Positions 26,566 through 35,509 are shown, numbered from the stretch's first letter. The stretch: DNA of 64,000 nucleotides from Niabella ginsenosidivorans (GCF_001654455.1 NZ_CP015772.1:124001-188000), one strand, 5' to 3'. The notes: a model not told the origin generated them from the letters alone. Translations and numbers: made by a program.

Positions 26566-27339
26566 ATGCGTATTATAAGCTATAATGTGAATGGTATCCG
26601 GGCTGCCCTTAAAAAGGGGTTTACGGACTGGTTAAAAACAGATCCTGCAGATATTATCTGTCTGCAGGAAATAAAAGCGGAGAAAGAAAATATCGACGTC
26701 AGGGAATTTGAAGATCTGGGATACAGCACTTATTGGTTCTCTGCGCAAAAAAAAGGATATAGTGGTGTTGCTGTGCTTACCAGGGTACGTCCGGATAATA
26801 TTGTTTACGGCACCGGACATAAGGTGAGTGATGAGGAGGGGAGAGTAATACAACTTGATTTTAAGGAACTCCGGCTGATCAATGCCTACTTCCCCAGCGG
26901 AACCAGCGGGGTACTGCGTCAAAGCTTTAAATATAGCTGGCTGGATGAGCTGTATACCTACCTGCAGGAGCTGAAAAAGAAACATCCTGCTCTTGTTCTT
27001 TGCGGTGATTATAACATTGCTCATGAGGCGATTGACATCCATGATCCTAAAGGCAATAAGAACTCATCAGGGTTCCTGCCGGAAGAAAGGGAATGGATGA
27101 CCCGGTTTTTAAAGAATGGCTTTAACGATACTTTTAGAATGCTGCATCCTGATGAAACAGGACGGTATAGCTGGTGGAGCCAGCGTTTTCCTTCTGTACG
27201 CTTAAACAATAAGGGCTGGCGTATTGATTATATTACCGTAACGGATGCATTAAAGCACCAGGTAGCCGATGCGGAGATCTTTCCGGATGTAAAACACAGC
27301 GATCATTGCCCTGTATATCTAAAATTAAAAAGCTCATGA
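26566..27339 (+). CDS. xth: Exodeoxyribonuclease III
   Basis: 257 residues from the Met at 26566 (MRIISYNVNGIRAAL). The DNase I-like fold motifs are all present: N in SYNVNGIR, metal ligand E in CLQEIKAEK, catalytic D and N in CGDYNIAH, WRIDYITV, and the final SDHCPVYLKL with the catalytic Asp-His. It is an apurinic/apyrimidinic endonuclease and 3'-5' exonuclease in base-excision repair. Its stop codon overlaps the start of the DUF4286 gene (ATGA), so the two are coupled. The -7-like TACTTTTG is upstream. Confidence 0.93.
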   Translation: MRIISYNVNGIRAALKKGFTDWLKTDPADIICLQEIKAEKENIDVREFEDLGYSTYWFSAQKKGYSGVAVLTRVRPDNIVYGTGHKVSDEEGRVIQLDFKELRLINAYFPSGTSGVLRQSFKYSWLDELYTYLQELKKKHPALVLCGDYNIAHEAIDIHDPKGNKNSSGFLPEEREWMTRFLKNGFNDTFRMLHPDETGRYSWWSQRFPSVRLNNKGWRIDYITVTDALKHQVADAEIFPDVKHSDHCPVYLKLKSS

Positions 27340-27650
27340 AACCCGCTTTTATATGGAATGTTACTACCAAAGTGGCACCAGAAATTCACAAAAACTGGCT
27401 TGCATGGTTAAAGGAGGTGCACATTCCCGCCTATCTGGCCACAGGATGCTTTTATGATGCGCTTGTTTTAAAACTTTTAGGACAGGAAGAGGAGGACGGG
27501 TTTACATACGCCGTGCAGTTTTACGCCCGTTCTGTTACTGACTATAAGGTATTTGCCGAGCAGCATTATCCTGCATTACATATGAATATGATGGCAACCT
27601 GGGGCGCAGACTGTTATGGTTTTGAGTCTGCCCTGGAGGTTGTGAATTGA
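27336..27650 (+). CDS. DUF4286 family protein
   Basis: A 104-residue protein beginning MKPAFIWNVTTKVAPEIHKNWLAWLKEVHIPAYLATG, the pattern of DUF4286, a small conserved Bacteroidota family related to ferredoxin-like ABM/dimeric alpha-beta-barrel proteins. No enzyme residues can be named. The start overlaps the xth stop by four bases, so expression is coupled to exonuclease III. Functional linkage to DNA repair is suggested only by this coupling. Confidence 0.8.
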   Translation: MKPAFIWNVTTKVAPEIHKNWLAWLKEVHIPAYLATGCFYDALVLKLLGQEEEDGFTYAVQFYARSVTDYKVFAEQHYPALHMNMMATWGADCYGFESALEVVN

Positions 27651-27950
27651 ATGTGCATAACATTTTCCGGCGCCTGTTAAATATCTGAAATTATTTGTAT
27701 ATTCCCTAAAACCCTTGTGCTGCGTGCATTTCAGCCGGTAAAAGGCTGAAACCCTTTATGGAAGCGGGTTTGGCTTGTTTTTCTCTTTCTGTATGTCTTA
27801 TTTCCGGCAGGTTCATTTTTGCTGGAACTCTTGCCCGTAGCGGGTTTTCAGGAGTTAAAGAGAATCAAAAACTTCTGAAGTTTTTTGTTACAATCATTAA
27901 AAACCCTCTAATTTTGTTTTGTTATAAAAACACTCATTAAATAATTAATT
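27651..27950. other. Leader region of HU gene with stem-loops
   Basis: Three hundred bases without a credible gene. A TTTCAGCC/GGCTGAAA hairpin (27729-27751) and an AAAAACTTC/GAAGTTTTT dyad (27867-27885) followed by T could end the xth-DUF4286 transcript. The HU promoter follows. Confidence 0.4.
27885..27916 (+). promoter_or_regulatory. Promoter for the HU gene (TTG ... TAATTTTG)
   Basis: TTG at 27885-27887 and TAATTTTG at 27909-27916 with a 21-base spacer match the Bacteroidota consensus well. The -7 element is 34 bases before the HU start codon. Confidence 0.6.
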
Positions 27951-28220
27951 ATGAACAAGGCAGAACTGATCGACAAGATATCCGCTGATGCTGATATCAC
28001 TAAAACACAGGCTAATGCAGCTTTAGATTCTTTTGTAGATGCTGTAACCAGAACTTTAAAAAAAGGGGATAAAGTTACTTTAGTTGGTTTTGGCACTTTT
28101 TCTGTAACAAAGAGAGCTGCCCGTAACGGCCGTAATCCTCAAACAGGCGCTGTAATAAAAATTAAAGCTAAAAAAGTTGCCCGCTTTAAAGCTGGTAAAG
28201 AGCTTGCTTCTAAAATCTAA
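27951..28220 (+). CDS. HU family DNA-binding protein
   Basis: An 89-residue histone-like protein. It begins [28 protein letters not shown], has the beta-arm core [41 protein letters not shown], and ends with Lys-Ile. This is the standard length and sequence for HU. It bends and packages DNA as a dimer. The gene has its own promoter and is closed by a strong terminator 20 bases after the stop, so it is monocistronic. Confidence 0.95.
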   Translation: MNKAELIDKISADADITKTQANAALDSFVDAVTRTLKKGDKVTLVGFGTFSVTKRAARNGRNPQTGAVIKIKAKKVARFKAGKELASKI

Positions 28221-28240
28221 CAGCCTGCTTCAAAGAAAGT

Positions 28241-28275
28241 ATGCTCCGTAATGCATAATTACGGGGCATTTTTTA
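28241..28275 (+). terminator. Intrinsic terminator after the HU gene
   Basis: ATGCTCCGTAAT (28241-28252) pairs with ATTACGGGGCAT, leaving a GCAT-type loop, and the stem runs directly into seven T. One internal T-G pair occurs. Its position just after the HU stop supports the call. Confidence 0.8.
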
Positions 28276-28287
28276 TTAAGTAACCCT

Positions 28288-28295
28288 TACATTTG
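28288..28295 (+). promoter_or_regulatory. -7 element TACATTTG before the THX gene
   Basis: TACATTTG matches TAnnTTTG and lies 16 bases before the THX ATG, just downstream of the HU terminator, so the small ribosomal gene probably has its own promoter. Confidence 0.5.
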
Positions 28296-28311
28296 CAAAA
28301 AATTATAAACT

Positions 28312-28428
28312 ATGGGAAGAGGCGATAAAAAAACAGCAAAAGGAAAACGTTTTAAAGGCTCATTTGGTAAAAGCCGCCCGGCTAAGCCCAAAAAAGCCGC
28401 TCCTGCAAAGAAAAAAGCAGAAGCATAG
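28312..28428 (+). CDS. 30S ribosomal protein THX
   Basis: A 38-residue basic protein: MGRGDKKTAKGKRFKGSFGK, then SRPAKPKKAAPAKKKAEA. The GRGDKKTAKGKRFKGSFG core is the THX signature. THX is a small peptide bound in the head of the 30S subunit, first described in Thermus and common in Bacteroidota. It is easily missed because of its length. It has a TACATTTG -7 element upstream and a strong 13-base hairpin 10 bases after its stop. Confidence 0.9.
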   Translation: MGRGDKKTAKGKRFKGSFGKSRPAKPKKAAPAKKKAEA

Positions 28429-28438
28429 TCTGTTTGAT

Positions 28439-28470
28439 GGTTAGTTGCCTGCACCTACAGGCAATTAACC
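28439..28470. terminator. Thirteen-base stem-loop after the THX gene
   Basis: GGTTAGTTGCCTG (28439-28451) pairs with CAGGCAATTAACC (28458-28470) with one G-T pair and a six-base loop. It lies just downstream of THX and could end its transcript. There is no T-run right after it, so it may instead be an mRNA-stabilising or RNA-gene structure. Confidence 0.45.
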
Positions 28471-28870
28471 GTTAGATAGTCTCCTTTTCACCATTGTGCC
28501 ATAGCTTCTACGTTCATGCTTACCCGTTGCTGCGTTTCTGATGAACGTGTACTTTCAGACCCAGGAAGCGCTATCTGCTCTTGCTTTGTGCCAATCCTGC
28601 CAGCTGTTTTTTAAAGCAGCAGTGTGGCTTATTGCCGCAGGTTTTTCAGATAATACAGAATGGCATTTTCATTAGCTGATATTTTTTGACGTATAAGAGC
28701 TTCAGAACCGGCCGGGTTGCCTGAAAACAGTAAAATCTGGGATTGCAGGTGGTTTAAAGCGCTGCCCGGAACCGTGCTTTATTCATCCACTTATAAAAAT
28801 AAAAGGCTGCCCATATTTTCCTGGACAGCCTCGGACCCTCTGCTGTGACGGGGCCAATTAGTGCCGGAAC
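28471..28870. other. Non-coding stretch with a second long stem-loop, possible structured RNA
   Basis: An ATAGC-TTC arm (28501-28508) pairs with GAAGCGCTAT (28565-28574). Inside it, ACGTTCAT (28510-28517) pairs perfectly with ATGAACGT (28541-28548). AGATAG (28474-28479) can also pair with CTATCT (28571-28576), giving an alternative fold. I could not match the SRP, tmRNA, 6S or RNase P consensus. On the minus strand a frame of about 39 codons ending at 28490 (…MNVEAMAQW) is open but has no start. The rest of the stretch shows nothing clear. Confidence 0.35.
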
Positions 28871-29122
28871 CTATTTGAGCGTACTTTTAAGTTGTTTATA
28901 ATGGCGGATACTTAACTTCTGGAAAATAGTTTCCGGGCTTACTGTTTTAATAAAGGTGTTTTTCATTGTTAGCCCATTGATTTTATTTATTATATGATCA
29001 GATAACTCAGTTTTGGTTGCAAGACCTTTGATTCTGGCAATCAATTGCATTTTCTTTTGTCGTGTAAACACTGTACTTCTTTGTAAAGAAGCGGTAACAG
29101 ATGTACTGTTGATCAGATACAT
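28871..29122 (-). CDS. Hypothetical 83-residue protein, doubtful
   Basis: An open frame of 83 codons in otherwise empty DNA. The product is basic and Lys/Thr-rich (for example MKNTFIKTVSPETIFQKL), without signal peptide, membrane helix or recognisable motif. Two internal Met residues give alternative starts. I do not recognise a family. It may be a genuine small gene or the remnant of one; no promoter is clear. Confidence 0.3.
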   Translation of the reverse strand: MYLINSTSVTASLQRSTVFTRQKKMQLIARIKGLATKTELSDHIINKINGLTMKNTFIKTVSPETIFQKLSIRHYKQLKSTLK

Positions 29123-29249
29123 GTTTCTATTAAAGGTTTTAACAAAGAAAAGGTAACCTGCAGGAAACCGTTTTCATAATCGGGAAATTGATTTTTGAAA
29201 TGCGGAAATTTTTAGGTCAGTCAGGAAAGAGATCCGTTTTAAATGGGCT

Positions 29250-30446
29250 TCAGGTAGCCTTAGAAACAGTGGCCCGGGGGTGTTTTTTCCTTCTTCGGCC
29301 GTACCAGATCAAAAAACCGGTAACGGGCAGTGATGCACAAATGCTGCTTACAATAAACGCAAGTATTTTTGTGGGCAGCCCCAGAATAGCGCCCACATGT
29401 ACGTCATAGTTAGCGTCAATCGCTTTTTCACCCAGGTTTTTTTCCCTGTAATTGTAATTCCTGAGCAGCCTGCCGGAGTTGGCATCAAAGATCAGCTGAT
29501 GCATGATGTGGTAAGAATAGCTTAATTGCCGTACATAAACAGTGAAACCGGTGCGCTCCTTTTGTTCGTTATCCAGAACCAGCGAATAGCTGAAAGCAGT
29601 AGGATACAATGCTTCTACCTGTGCGCAGATCTTATCTGCCGTGGTGGTATTCCGGACACTGTCAGGAGCAGTTGTTACAATGCCTGAAAAGTCGGGCAGG
29701 CTGGTTTTACCCCCGGAAAAAGCAAAATAAACGGCGCTGCCAACAAACGGAAATGCATAGAATAAACCGGTCAGTGCAATAATGAATGCAAAAGACAGGG
29801 CATAAAAACCAGAAATGTTGTGCAGGTCATAATTTTTCCTGCGCCACGCTTTTACGTTCTTCCACCGGAACCAAAGCCGTTGTTTCCTTGCTTTTTTATT
29901 TTTAGGCCACCAGAGGATAATACCGGTGATCAGCATTACCAGGAATATCAGAACCGGGATACCGGTCAGATATTTTCCCCAGCTGCTGTGTAACAGGAAG
30001 CTCCAGTGGATGAATTTTACAATGTTGAAAAAGCCGTTCTTCTCATCAAATACCGCAATCACCCTCCCCGTAAAAGGGTTTACATAGGCGGTTTTATAAA
30101 TGACCAGTTCCCGGAAATAGTTCCACCCTTCGGGGTTGGTTTTATAATAGACAAACTGATAGGAACGCTTTTTATCAATGGGAATATCTACCCATTGTAC
30201 ATTGTATTTTTCTTTGCATTGTGCCTGAACCGCTGCTTTTAGCATATGGACAGGCAGCGGGGTCTTGTTCCGGATATCCTGCTCGTGGTGAAAAATGGCG
30301 TCTTTGCGCAGCAGGTCCTGTACCTCGTCTTTAAAAACATAAAGGGCTCCTGTTATGGATATGATGAACACCAGCAGTCCAACGGTCATCCCCAGCCATA
30401 AGTGCAGCCGGGAAGCCCATTTTTTTATAAACCCGGGTTTTTTCAT
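29250..30446 (-). CDS. PepSY-associated membrane protein
   Basis: 398 residues with four membrane helices. Helix 1 (LWLGMTVGLLVFIISITGALYVF) starts near residue 14 and runs into a PepSY domain. Helices 2 and 3 (about 148-172 and 210-235) carry the HNISGFYALSFAFIIALTGLFYAFP signature, and helix 4 is near the end (FIVSSICASLPVTGFLIWYGRRRKK). This is the PepSY_TM family, inner-membrane proteins with conserved His that are often next to TonB receptors and thought to reduce ferric siderophores. No receptor gene lies beside it here. Confidence 0.88.
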   Translation of the reverse strand: MKKPGFIKKWASRLHLWLGMTVGLLVFIISITGALYVFKDEVQDLLRKDAIFHHEQDIRNKTPLPVHMLKAAVQAQCKEKYNVQWVDIPIDKKRSYQFVYYKTNPEGWNYFRELVIYKTAYVNPFTGRVIAVFDEKNGFFNIVKFIHWSFLLHSSWGKYLTGIPVLIFLVMLITGIILWWPKNKKARKQRLWFRWKNVKAWRRKNYDLHNISGFYALSFAFIIALTGLFYAFPFVGSAVYFAFSGGKTSLPDFSGIVTTAPDSVRNTTTADKICAQVEALYPTAFSYSLVLDNEQKERTGFTVYVRQLSYSYHIMHQLIFDANSGRLLRNYNYREKNLGEKAIDANYDVHVGAILGLPTKILAFIVSSICASLPVTGFLIWYGRRRKKHPRATVSKAT

Positions 30447-30557
30447 TCTAAAAACGTATCAGCGAATGCTCCTCTTTTAGGCAGGTACGCATTCTATGGC
30501 AAAAATACCTGTTGCGAAAACAGTTTGCGGAAGTTGCCGGTAAAGGTAGGGATATCT

Positions 30558-31205
30558 TCATGGGGCCAGTCGCTCAATTTTCCAGGTACCATTATCCTGT
30601 AACGTGTAAAGCAGGCGGTCATGCAAACGGTTAGGCCTTCCCTGCCAGAACTCTATACGTACAGGTGATACCAGAAACCCGCCCCAATGTTCCGGTTTTA
30701 TGATCTTTTCCCCTGCCTCCGCACGTTTTGTGAACTCCAGGGTGCGTGCATCAAGGAATGTACGATCCGGAATAACCGAGCTTTGCGGTGATACCACTGC
30801 GCCGATCTGGCTGCCAACAGGCCTTGAGTAAAAGTAATTTTCGCTTTCTTTTTTTGGAACTTTTGACACAGAGCCGGTAACGCGTACCTGACGTTCCAGT
30901 TCTTTCCAAAAAAATACCAGACAGGCACGGGGGTTCTGCTCCAGCTCTTTTCCCTTGGCACTTTCATAGTTGGTAAAGAATACAAATCCTTTTTCTGTAA
31001 CGCCTTTCAGCAATACAATGCGTGCGTCCGGCAGGCCGTTTGCATTGGCTGTGGCCAAGGTCATGGCGTTCACTTCCGAAAGCTGGCTGTTCAGCGCTTC
31101 CTGCCACCAGTTATTGAACTGTGCAATGGGCTCTGAAGCCACATCTGTTTCGGACAGGCTTTTTTGATAATAATTGATACGGATATCGGCGATATTCTGA
31201 TGCAT
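30558..31205 (-). CDS. pdxH: Pyridoxamine 5'-phosphate oxidase
   Basis: 215 residues, the standard PdxH length. Motifs include MTLATANANGLPDARIVLLKG (FMN-binding strand), FVFFTNYESAKGKELEQNP, RQVRVTGSVSKVP, ENYFYSRPVGSQIGAVVSPQSS and the C-terminal EFWQGRPNRLHDRLLY, which carries the Arg and His that bind PLP. The enzyme oxidises pyridoxamine or pyridoxine phosphate to pyridoxal phosphate using FMN and oxygen. It ends the pyrH-pdxH pair; the pyrH stop is 12 bases upstream, so they may be co-transcribed. Confidence 0.94.
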   Translation of the reverse strand: MHQNIADIRINYYQKSLSETDVASEPIAQFNNWWQEALNSQLSEVNAMTLATANANGLPDARIVLLKGVTEKGFVFFTNYESAKGKELEQNPRACLVFFWKELERQVRVTGSVSKVPKKESENYFYSRPVGSQIGAVVSPQSSVIPDRTFLDARTLEFTKRAEAGEKIIKPEHWGGFLVSPVRIEFWQGRPNRLHDRLLYTLQDNGTWKIERLAP

Positions 31206-31217
31206 CGGAAATGTTCA

Positions 31218-31925
31218 TTAATGGATCAATGTGCCTACCTTTTCTCCTTCTACCAGCCTTTTCAGGTTGCCTTCCCTGTTCATATCAAACACAATAATCG
31301 GCAGGCTGTTTTCCATGCAAAGTGTAAAAGCCGTCATGTCCATAATACGCAGGTTTTTGGTAAGGCATTCCTGGTAGGTGACCTCATCATATTTTGTAGC
31401 GGTGGAATCTTTTTCAGGATCAGCAGTGTAAACCCCATCCACACGGGTGCCTTTTAAAATAACATCGGCATTTATTTCAATAGCCCTTAAAGAGCCGGCG
31501 GTGTCTGTTGTAAAATAGGGATTACCGGTACCGGCACCAAAAATAACAATACGGCCCTTTTCCAGGTGACGGATCGCACGGCGCCGGATATAGGGTTCTG
31601 CAATCTGCTCCATTTTTATAGCGCTTTGCAGGCGGGTAAATAAGCCCACTTTTTCTAATCCGGCCTGCAGGGCCATGCCGTTGATAACCGTAGCCAGCAT
31701 TCCCATATAATCGCCATGTGCGCGCTCAATGCCCGTTTCTGCCTCATTCATACCCCGGTAAATATTACCCCCACCAATTACCAACGCTACTTCAATACCC
31801 AGATCCGTAACGGATTTTATTTCTTTTGCGTACTGGGAGATGACATCAGAATCCATTCCAAAATTTTTATCCCCCATTAAAGATTCTCCGGAAAGTTTTA
31901 GTAAGATCCTTTTGTATTTATGCAT
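31218..31925 (-). CDS. pyrH: Uridylate kinase
   Basis: 235 residues of the amino-acid-kinase fold. It begins [18 protein letters not shown] (phosphate-binding Lys and GES), continues with [28 protein letters not shown] (UMP-binding Asp and Met) and [20 protein letters not shown], and ends with [15 protein letters not shown]. It phosphorylates UMP to UDP as a hexamer. In many genomes pyrH is next to tsf and frr; here it is next to pdxH. Confidence 0.95.
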   Translation of the reverse strand: MHKYKRILLKLSGESLMGDKNFGMDSDVISQYAKEIKSVTDLGIEVALVIGGGNIYRGMNEAETGIERAHGDYMGMLATVINGMALQAGLEKVGLFTRLQSAIKMEQIAEPYIRRRAIRHLEKGRIVIFGAGTGNPYFTTDTAGSLRAIEINADVILKGTRVDGVYTADPEKDSTATKYDEVTYQECLTKNLRIMDMTAFTLCMENSLPIIVFDMNREGNLKRLVEGEKVGTLIH

Positions 31926-32091
31926 TGTTTACTTTTTTGATGAGTTGATTGATGCAGCGAAGATACTGTTTCAGAACCTAAAATCGGCCATCCGGTTTTC
32001 TGAATTCCGCCCTCCCGCCGGGTAATTTCTGTAAAAATGGTTGTATCTTCCAGCGGTTGATATCGTAACCTGTTTTTATAAAAAATGTAAG

Positions 32092-33072
32092 ATGAATAGT
32101 ATGAGAAACAAACTGGGTACCAGTGATGTTACCGTAACGGCGGTAACACTGGGTGCATGGGCTATCGGGGGTGCCATGTGGGGCGGCAATGACGAGGCAG
32201 ATTCGCTGGCCGCCATAAAAACGTCTATTGATAATGGCATTACTTCCATCGATACGGCTCCTGTTTACGGAATGGGGTATAGCGAGGAACTGGTAGGAAA
32301 AGCCATAAAAGGGTATGAACGCAGTTCCCTGCAGCTACTGACGAAATTCGGCATGGTCTGGGATCAGGAAAAAGGTGATTTTGCCTTTGAGCGTAAAGAT
32401 AATAATGGTGTTATAAGAAGGATTTACCGGTATGGCGGTTATGAAAATGCTATAAAGGAAATAGAGGCCAGTTTAAAACGTCTGCAAACAGATTATATTG
32501 ACCTGATCCAGCTCCACTGGCCGGACAGTACGACTCCTATCCGGGAAACAATGGAAGCCATGCAGAAAATGCTGGATGAGGGTAAGGTAAAAGCCATTGG
32601 CGTTTGCAACTATAACAGCACACAACTGGAAGAGGCTGAAAGAACGGTGCGACTGGCATCTGATCAGGTTCCCTATAGTATGCTTAAAAGGAAAATTGAA
32701 CAGGATCTAACGCCTTACGCGCAGCAGCATAATCTTTCCATTATTGCTTACAGCCCTATGGAGCGCGGGTTGCTGACGGGTAAATACAACAGTTCCTATA
32801 AGCTGCATGAAGATGATCACAGGAACAGCTATTTTAAACAGTTTGATATGAACAAGGTAGCCAAACTGACCGATCACCTTGCCGAAATGGCGGCAGGATA
32901 TAATGCTACAACAGCGCAACTGGCCCTGGCATGGGTCTTTCACCAGCCAAAGGTTGCTGCCGCATTAGCGGGAGCCCGGAATGCCAAACAGGCTATAGAG
33001 AACGCAAAGGCAATGCAGTTACAGTTGTCCGGCTCTGATCTGCAGCAGATTGAAAAATGGCTGGCGGAATAA
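32092..33072 (+). CDS. Aldo/keto reductase
   Basis: About 326 residues from the ATG at 32092 (MNSMRNKLGTSDVTVTAVTLGAWAIGG); a second ATG is at 32101. The frame can be extended left only by an unlikely TTG start. The catalytic tetrad residues are present: D in SIDTAPVYGMGYSEELVG with Tyr, K in LLTKFG, and H in IQLHWPD. The C-terminal cofactor loop is AGARNAKQAIENAKAM. It is an NADPH-dependent carbonyl or sugar-aldehyde reductase. It is followed by an alpha-L-fucosidase and a sugar kinase on the same strand, so it may act on a released sugar. Confidence 0.88.
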   Translation: MNSMRNKLGTSDVTVTAVTLGAWAIGGAMWGGNDEADSLAAIKTSIDNGITSIDTAPVYGMGYSEELVGKAIKGYERSSLQLLTKFGMVWDQEKGDFAFERKDNNGVIRRIYRYGGYENAIKEIEASLKRLQTDYIDLIQLHWPDSTTPIRETMEAMQKMLDEGKVKAIGVCNYNSTQLEEAERTVRLASDQVPYSMLKRKIEQDLTPYAQQHNLSIIAYSPMERGLLTGKYNSSYKLHEDDHRNSYFKQFDMNKVAKLTDHLAEMAAGYNATTAQLALAWVFHQPKVAAALAGARNAKQAIENAKAMQLQLSGSDLQQIEKWLAE

Positions 33073-33102
33073 TTGCATATTGAAAAACTTTATTGCTGTA
33101 AT

Positions 33103-34566
33103 ATGAAGTTATCGAATCAAAAAATTAAGAAATTATTGCTGAGCGTAGCTGCAGGCATTACACTGGCTGCCGGGGCACAAAAAATAACACCGCCGGCACC
33201 GGTAGGCCCTGTGCCCTCAGCCAATCAGTTGGCCTGGCACCGGTTGGAAATGTACGCATTTATCCATTTTACTACCAATACGTTTACGGATAAGGAATGG
33301 GGGTATGGAGATGAGGATCCCAAAGTGTTTAATCCCACAAAGGTGGATGCAGACCAATGGGCTTCCGTACTGAAGCAAACAGGGTTTAAAGCCATGATCC
33401 TTACCACCAAGCATCATGATGGGTTTGCGCTGTGGCCCAGCAGGTATACGGAGCATTCTGTTAAGAACAGTCCCTGGAAAAACGGCAAAGGGGATATTGT
33501 AAAAGAAGCCAGCGATGCCGCAGCAAAAGCAGGACTGAAATTTGGCGTTTATTTGTCGCCCTGGGACCGTAACCGGGCTGACTACGGAACGCCTTCCTAT
33601 ATTACCTACTACCGCAACCAGTTAAAAGAGCTGTTTACGGGTTACGGCCCCATTTTTGAAATGTGGTTTGATGGCGCCAATGGTGGTGACGGTTATTACG
33701 GGGGTAAAAATGAAAAGCGAAAGATCAATGGAGCCACCTATTACGACTGGCCGGCCACATTGAAGATGGTACGAAGCATACAACCCAATGTATTGTTCTT
33801 TAGTGATGCCGGTCCGGATATCCGCTGGGTAGGTAATGAACGGGGTATTGCCGGCCGGACGAACTGGAATACGATTACACCCGATACTTTGTACGCAGGG
33901 AAACCGGGAATTGATGCGCTGCTCAACAGTGGCTCAGAAGATGGTTCCCGTTGGATCCCGGCAGAAGTGGATGTATCCATACGGCCGGGCTGGTTTTATC
34001 ATGCTTCTGAAGATGGAAAAGTAAAAACCCCGCAGCAGCTGTTTGATATTTATCTTTCTTCTGTAGGGCGTGGCTCTAACCTGCTGCTGAATATTCCGCC
34101 CGACAGGAATGGTGCATTTCATGCGGAGGATGTAAAAGCGCTCCTTGGGTTCAGAAAGTTACTGGATGAACGGCTGGGCCATAATCTTGCAAAAAATATA
34201 AAGGTAAGCACCACAAACACAAGAGGAAATGCAGCAACCTATGAAGGAGCAAAAATGGTTGACGGCAATGCCAATACCTATTGGGCTACGGATGACGGTG
34301 TTACCACAGCGGGTTTTGAAGCAACGCTGCCCGCGCCGCAAACAATCAGCTATATATTGCTGCAGGAATACATTCCACTGGGTCAGCGGGTAAAAAGCTT
34401 TACCGTTGAAGTTTTTGAAAATGGCAGCTGGAAAAAAGCGGCTGATGAAACAACGATCGGGTATAAGCGCATTTTAAGAATTGATCCGGTAAAGACCAAT
34501 AAAGTACGCGTGAACATTACGGATTCCAAAGCGGCACCGGTGATCTCAAATTTTGAAGTGTATTAG
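33103..34566 (+). CDS. GH29 alpha-L-fucosidase with C-terminal discoidin-like domain
   Basis: 487 residues from the ATG at 33103. A signal peptide (KLLLSVAAGITLAAGAQ) is followed by the GH29 barrel: FIHFTTNTFTDKEWG, ILTTKHHDGFALWPS and FEMWFDGANGGDG, whose Asp is the expected nucleophile of the family. After about residue 360, an F5/8 type C (CBM32-like) domain follows (NANTYWATDDGVTTAGFEATLP). It should cleave terminal alpha-L-fucose from glycans in the periplasm. It sits between an aldo/keto reductase and a PfkB kinase, suggesting a small sugar-use group. Confidence 0.9.
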   Translation: MKLSNQKIKKLLLSVAAGITLAAGAQKITPPAPVGPVPSANQLAWHRLEMYAFIHFTTNTFTDKEWGYGDEDPKVFNPTKVDADQWASVLKQTGFKAMILTTKHHDGFALWPSRYTEHSVKNSPWKNGKGDIVKEASDAAAKAGLKFGVYLSPWDRNRADYGTPSYITYYRNQLKELFTGYGPIFEMWFDGANGGDGYYGGKNEKRKINGATYYDWPATLKMVRSIQPNVLFFSDAGPDIRWVGNERGIAGRTNWNTITPDTLYAGKPGIDALLNSGSEDGSRWIPAEVDVSIRPGWFYHASEDGKVKTPQQLFDIYLSSVGRGSNLLLNIPPDRNGAFHAEDVKALLGFRKLLDERLGHNLAKNIKVSTTNTRGNAATYEGAKMVDGNANTYWATDDGVTTAGFEATLPAPQTISYILLQEYIPLGQRVKSFTVEVFENGSWKKAADETTIGYKRILRIDPVKTNKVRVNITDSKAAPVISNFEVY

Positions 34567-34636
34567 ATAAAAGGCGATGGCTGGTAGTATAAGGTCTTTC
34601 TGGTTCACTGAATTTTAAACAGCAATAAGGAAACGC

Positions 34637-35509
34637 ATGACACAACATACAGCAATCTGTTTTGGAGAAATACTCTGGGACGTGTTGCCCACTGGTACAG
34701 AGCCCGGCGGCGCGCCTATGAATGTAGCGTATCATTTAAATCAGTTAAAGATATCCGCAGGCCTGATCTCAAAAAAAGGAAATGACAGGGACGGGGAACA
34801 ACTGGTGCATTTCCTGGATGAGCATCATGTGGACACGACATTGATACAGACCGATCCGGAACATGCTACCGGAAAAGTTATAGCTACTCCCGGCGATAAC
34901 TATGAAATGCAATATGATATTGTTTTTCCTGTGGCCTGGGATTTTATTGATGCTACGGAACCGGCAAAAGAAAAAGTGGCCGCTGCTGAATTGCTGATCT
35001 TTGGAAGCCTTGCAGTGCGCAATGAACATTCAAGAAACGCATTGTTTGAATTACTGCCCCTGGCAAAGACAAAAGTGCTGGACATTAATTTAAGGCCGCC
35101 GCATTTTAAACAGGAAACAATTGAAGCGCTGTTGAAAGAGGCCACGATCCTGAAGCTGAATGAGAACGAAATGGAGCTGATCTGCGGATGGTATGCATTC
35201 ACAGGGCCCTTAAAGGAGCAGGCTGCAGCCCTGGGAAAACGGTATGCAATCAATGATATTGTTGTTACCCGGGGTGCCGAAGGAGCGGTCTGTTTTTCTG
35301 ATGGCAGGTTTTATGAGCACCCGGGCTTTCAGGTGAAAGTAGTGGATACTGTTGGAAGCGGTGATGCGTTCCTTGCAGGATTTTTATCGCAATTGCAGAA
35401 AAAAGCCGACACGGCCGCCATATTGGAATTTGCCTGTAAACTGGGCGCATTTGTGGCAACGCAAAAAGGAGCCTGCCCGGAGTATGACAGCGCATCTGTT
35501 TTTGTTTGA
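34637..35509 (+). CDS. PfkB family carbohydrate kinase (fructokinase-like)
   Basis: A 290-residue ribokinase-fold kinase. It begins TAICFGEILWDVLPTGTEPGGAPMNVAYHL (the PfkB substrate signature with GG), and its C-terminal DTVGSGDAFLAGF holds the catalytic Asp and anion hole. The sequence is closest to fructokinase-type PfkB enzymes; the exact sugar is not certain. It follows the fucosidase by 70 bases on the same strand and may phosphorylate a sugar after release or isomerisation. Confidence 0.88.
   Translation: MTQHTAICFGEILWDVLPTGTEPGGAPMNVAYHLNQLKISAGLISKKGNDRDGEQLVHFLDEHHVDTTLIQTDPEHATGKVIATPGDNYEMQYDIVFPVAWDFIDATEPAKEKVAAAELLIFGSLAVRNEHSRNALFELLPLAKTKVLDINLRPPHFKQETIEALLKEATILKLNENEMELICGWYAFTGPLKEQAAALGKRYAINDIVVTRGAEGAVCFSDGRFYEHPGFQVKVVDTVGSGDAFLAGFLSQLQKKADTAAILEFACKLGAFVATQKGACPEYDSASVFV

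Noticed and set aside
27758-27940. Rightward open frame of 60 codons before HU
   Set aside because: It runs through the HU promoter and has no recognisable feature.
28500-28600. Possible SRP RNA on the minus strand (CAGCAACGGG and AGCATG words)
   Set aside because: The symmetric loop CAGG/AGCA and the GNRA-capped short stem cannot be formed, so the resemblance is superficial.
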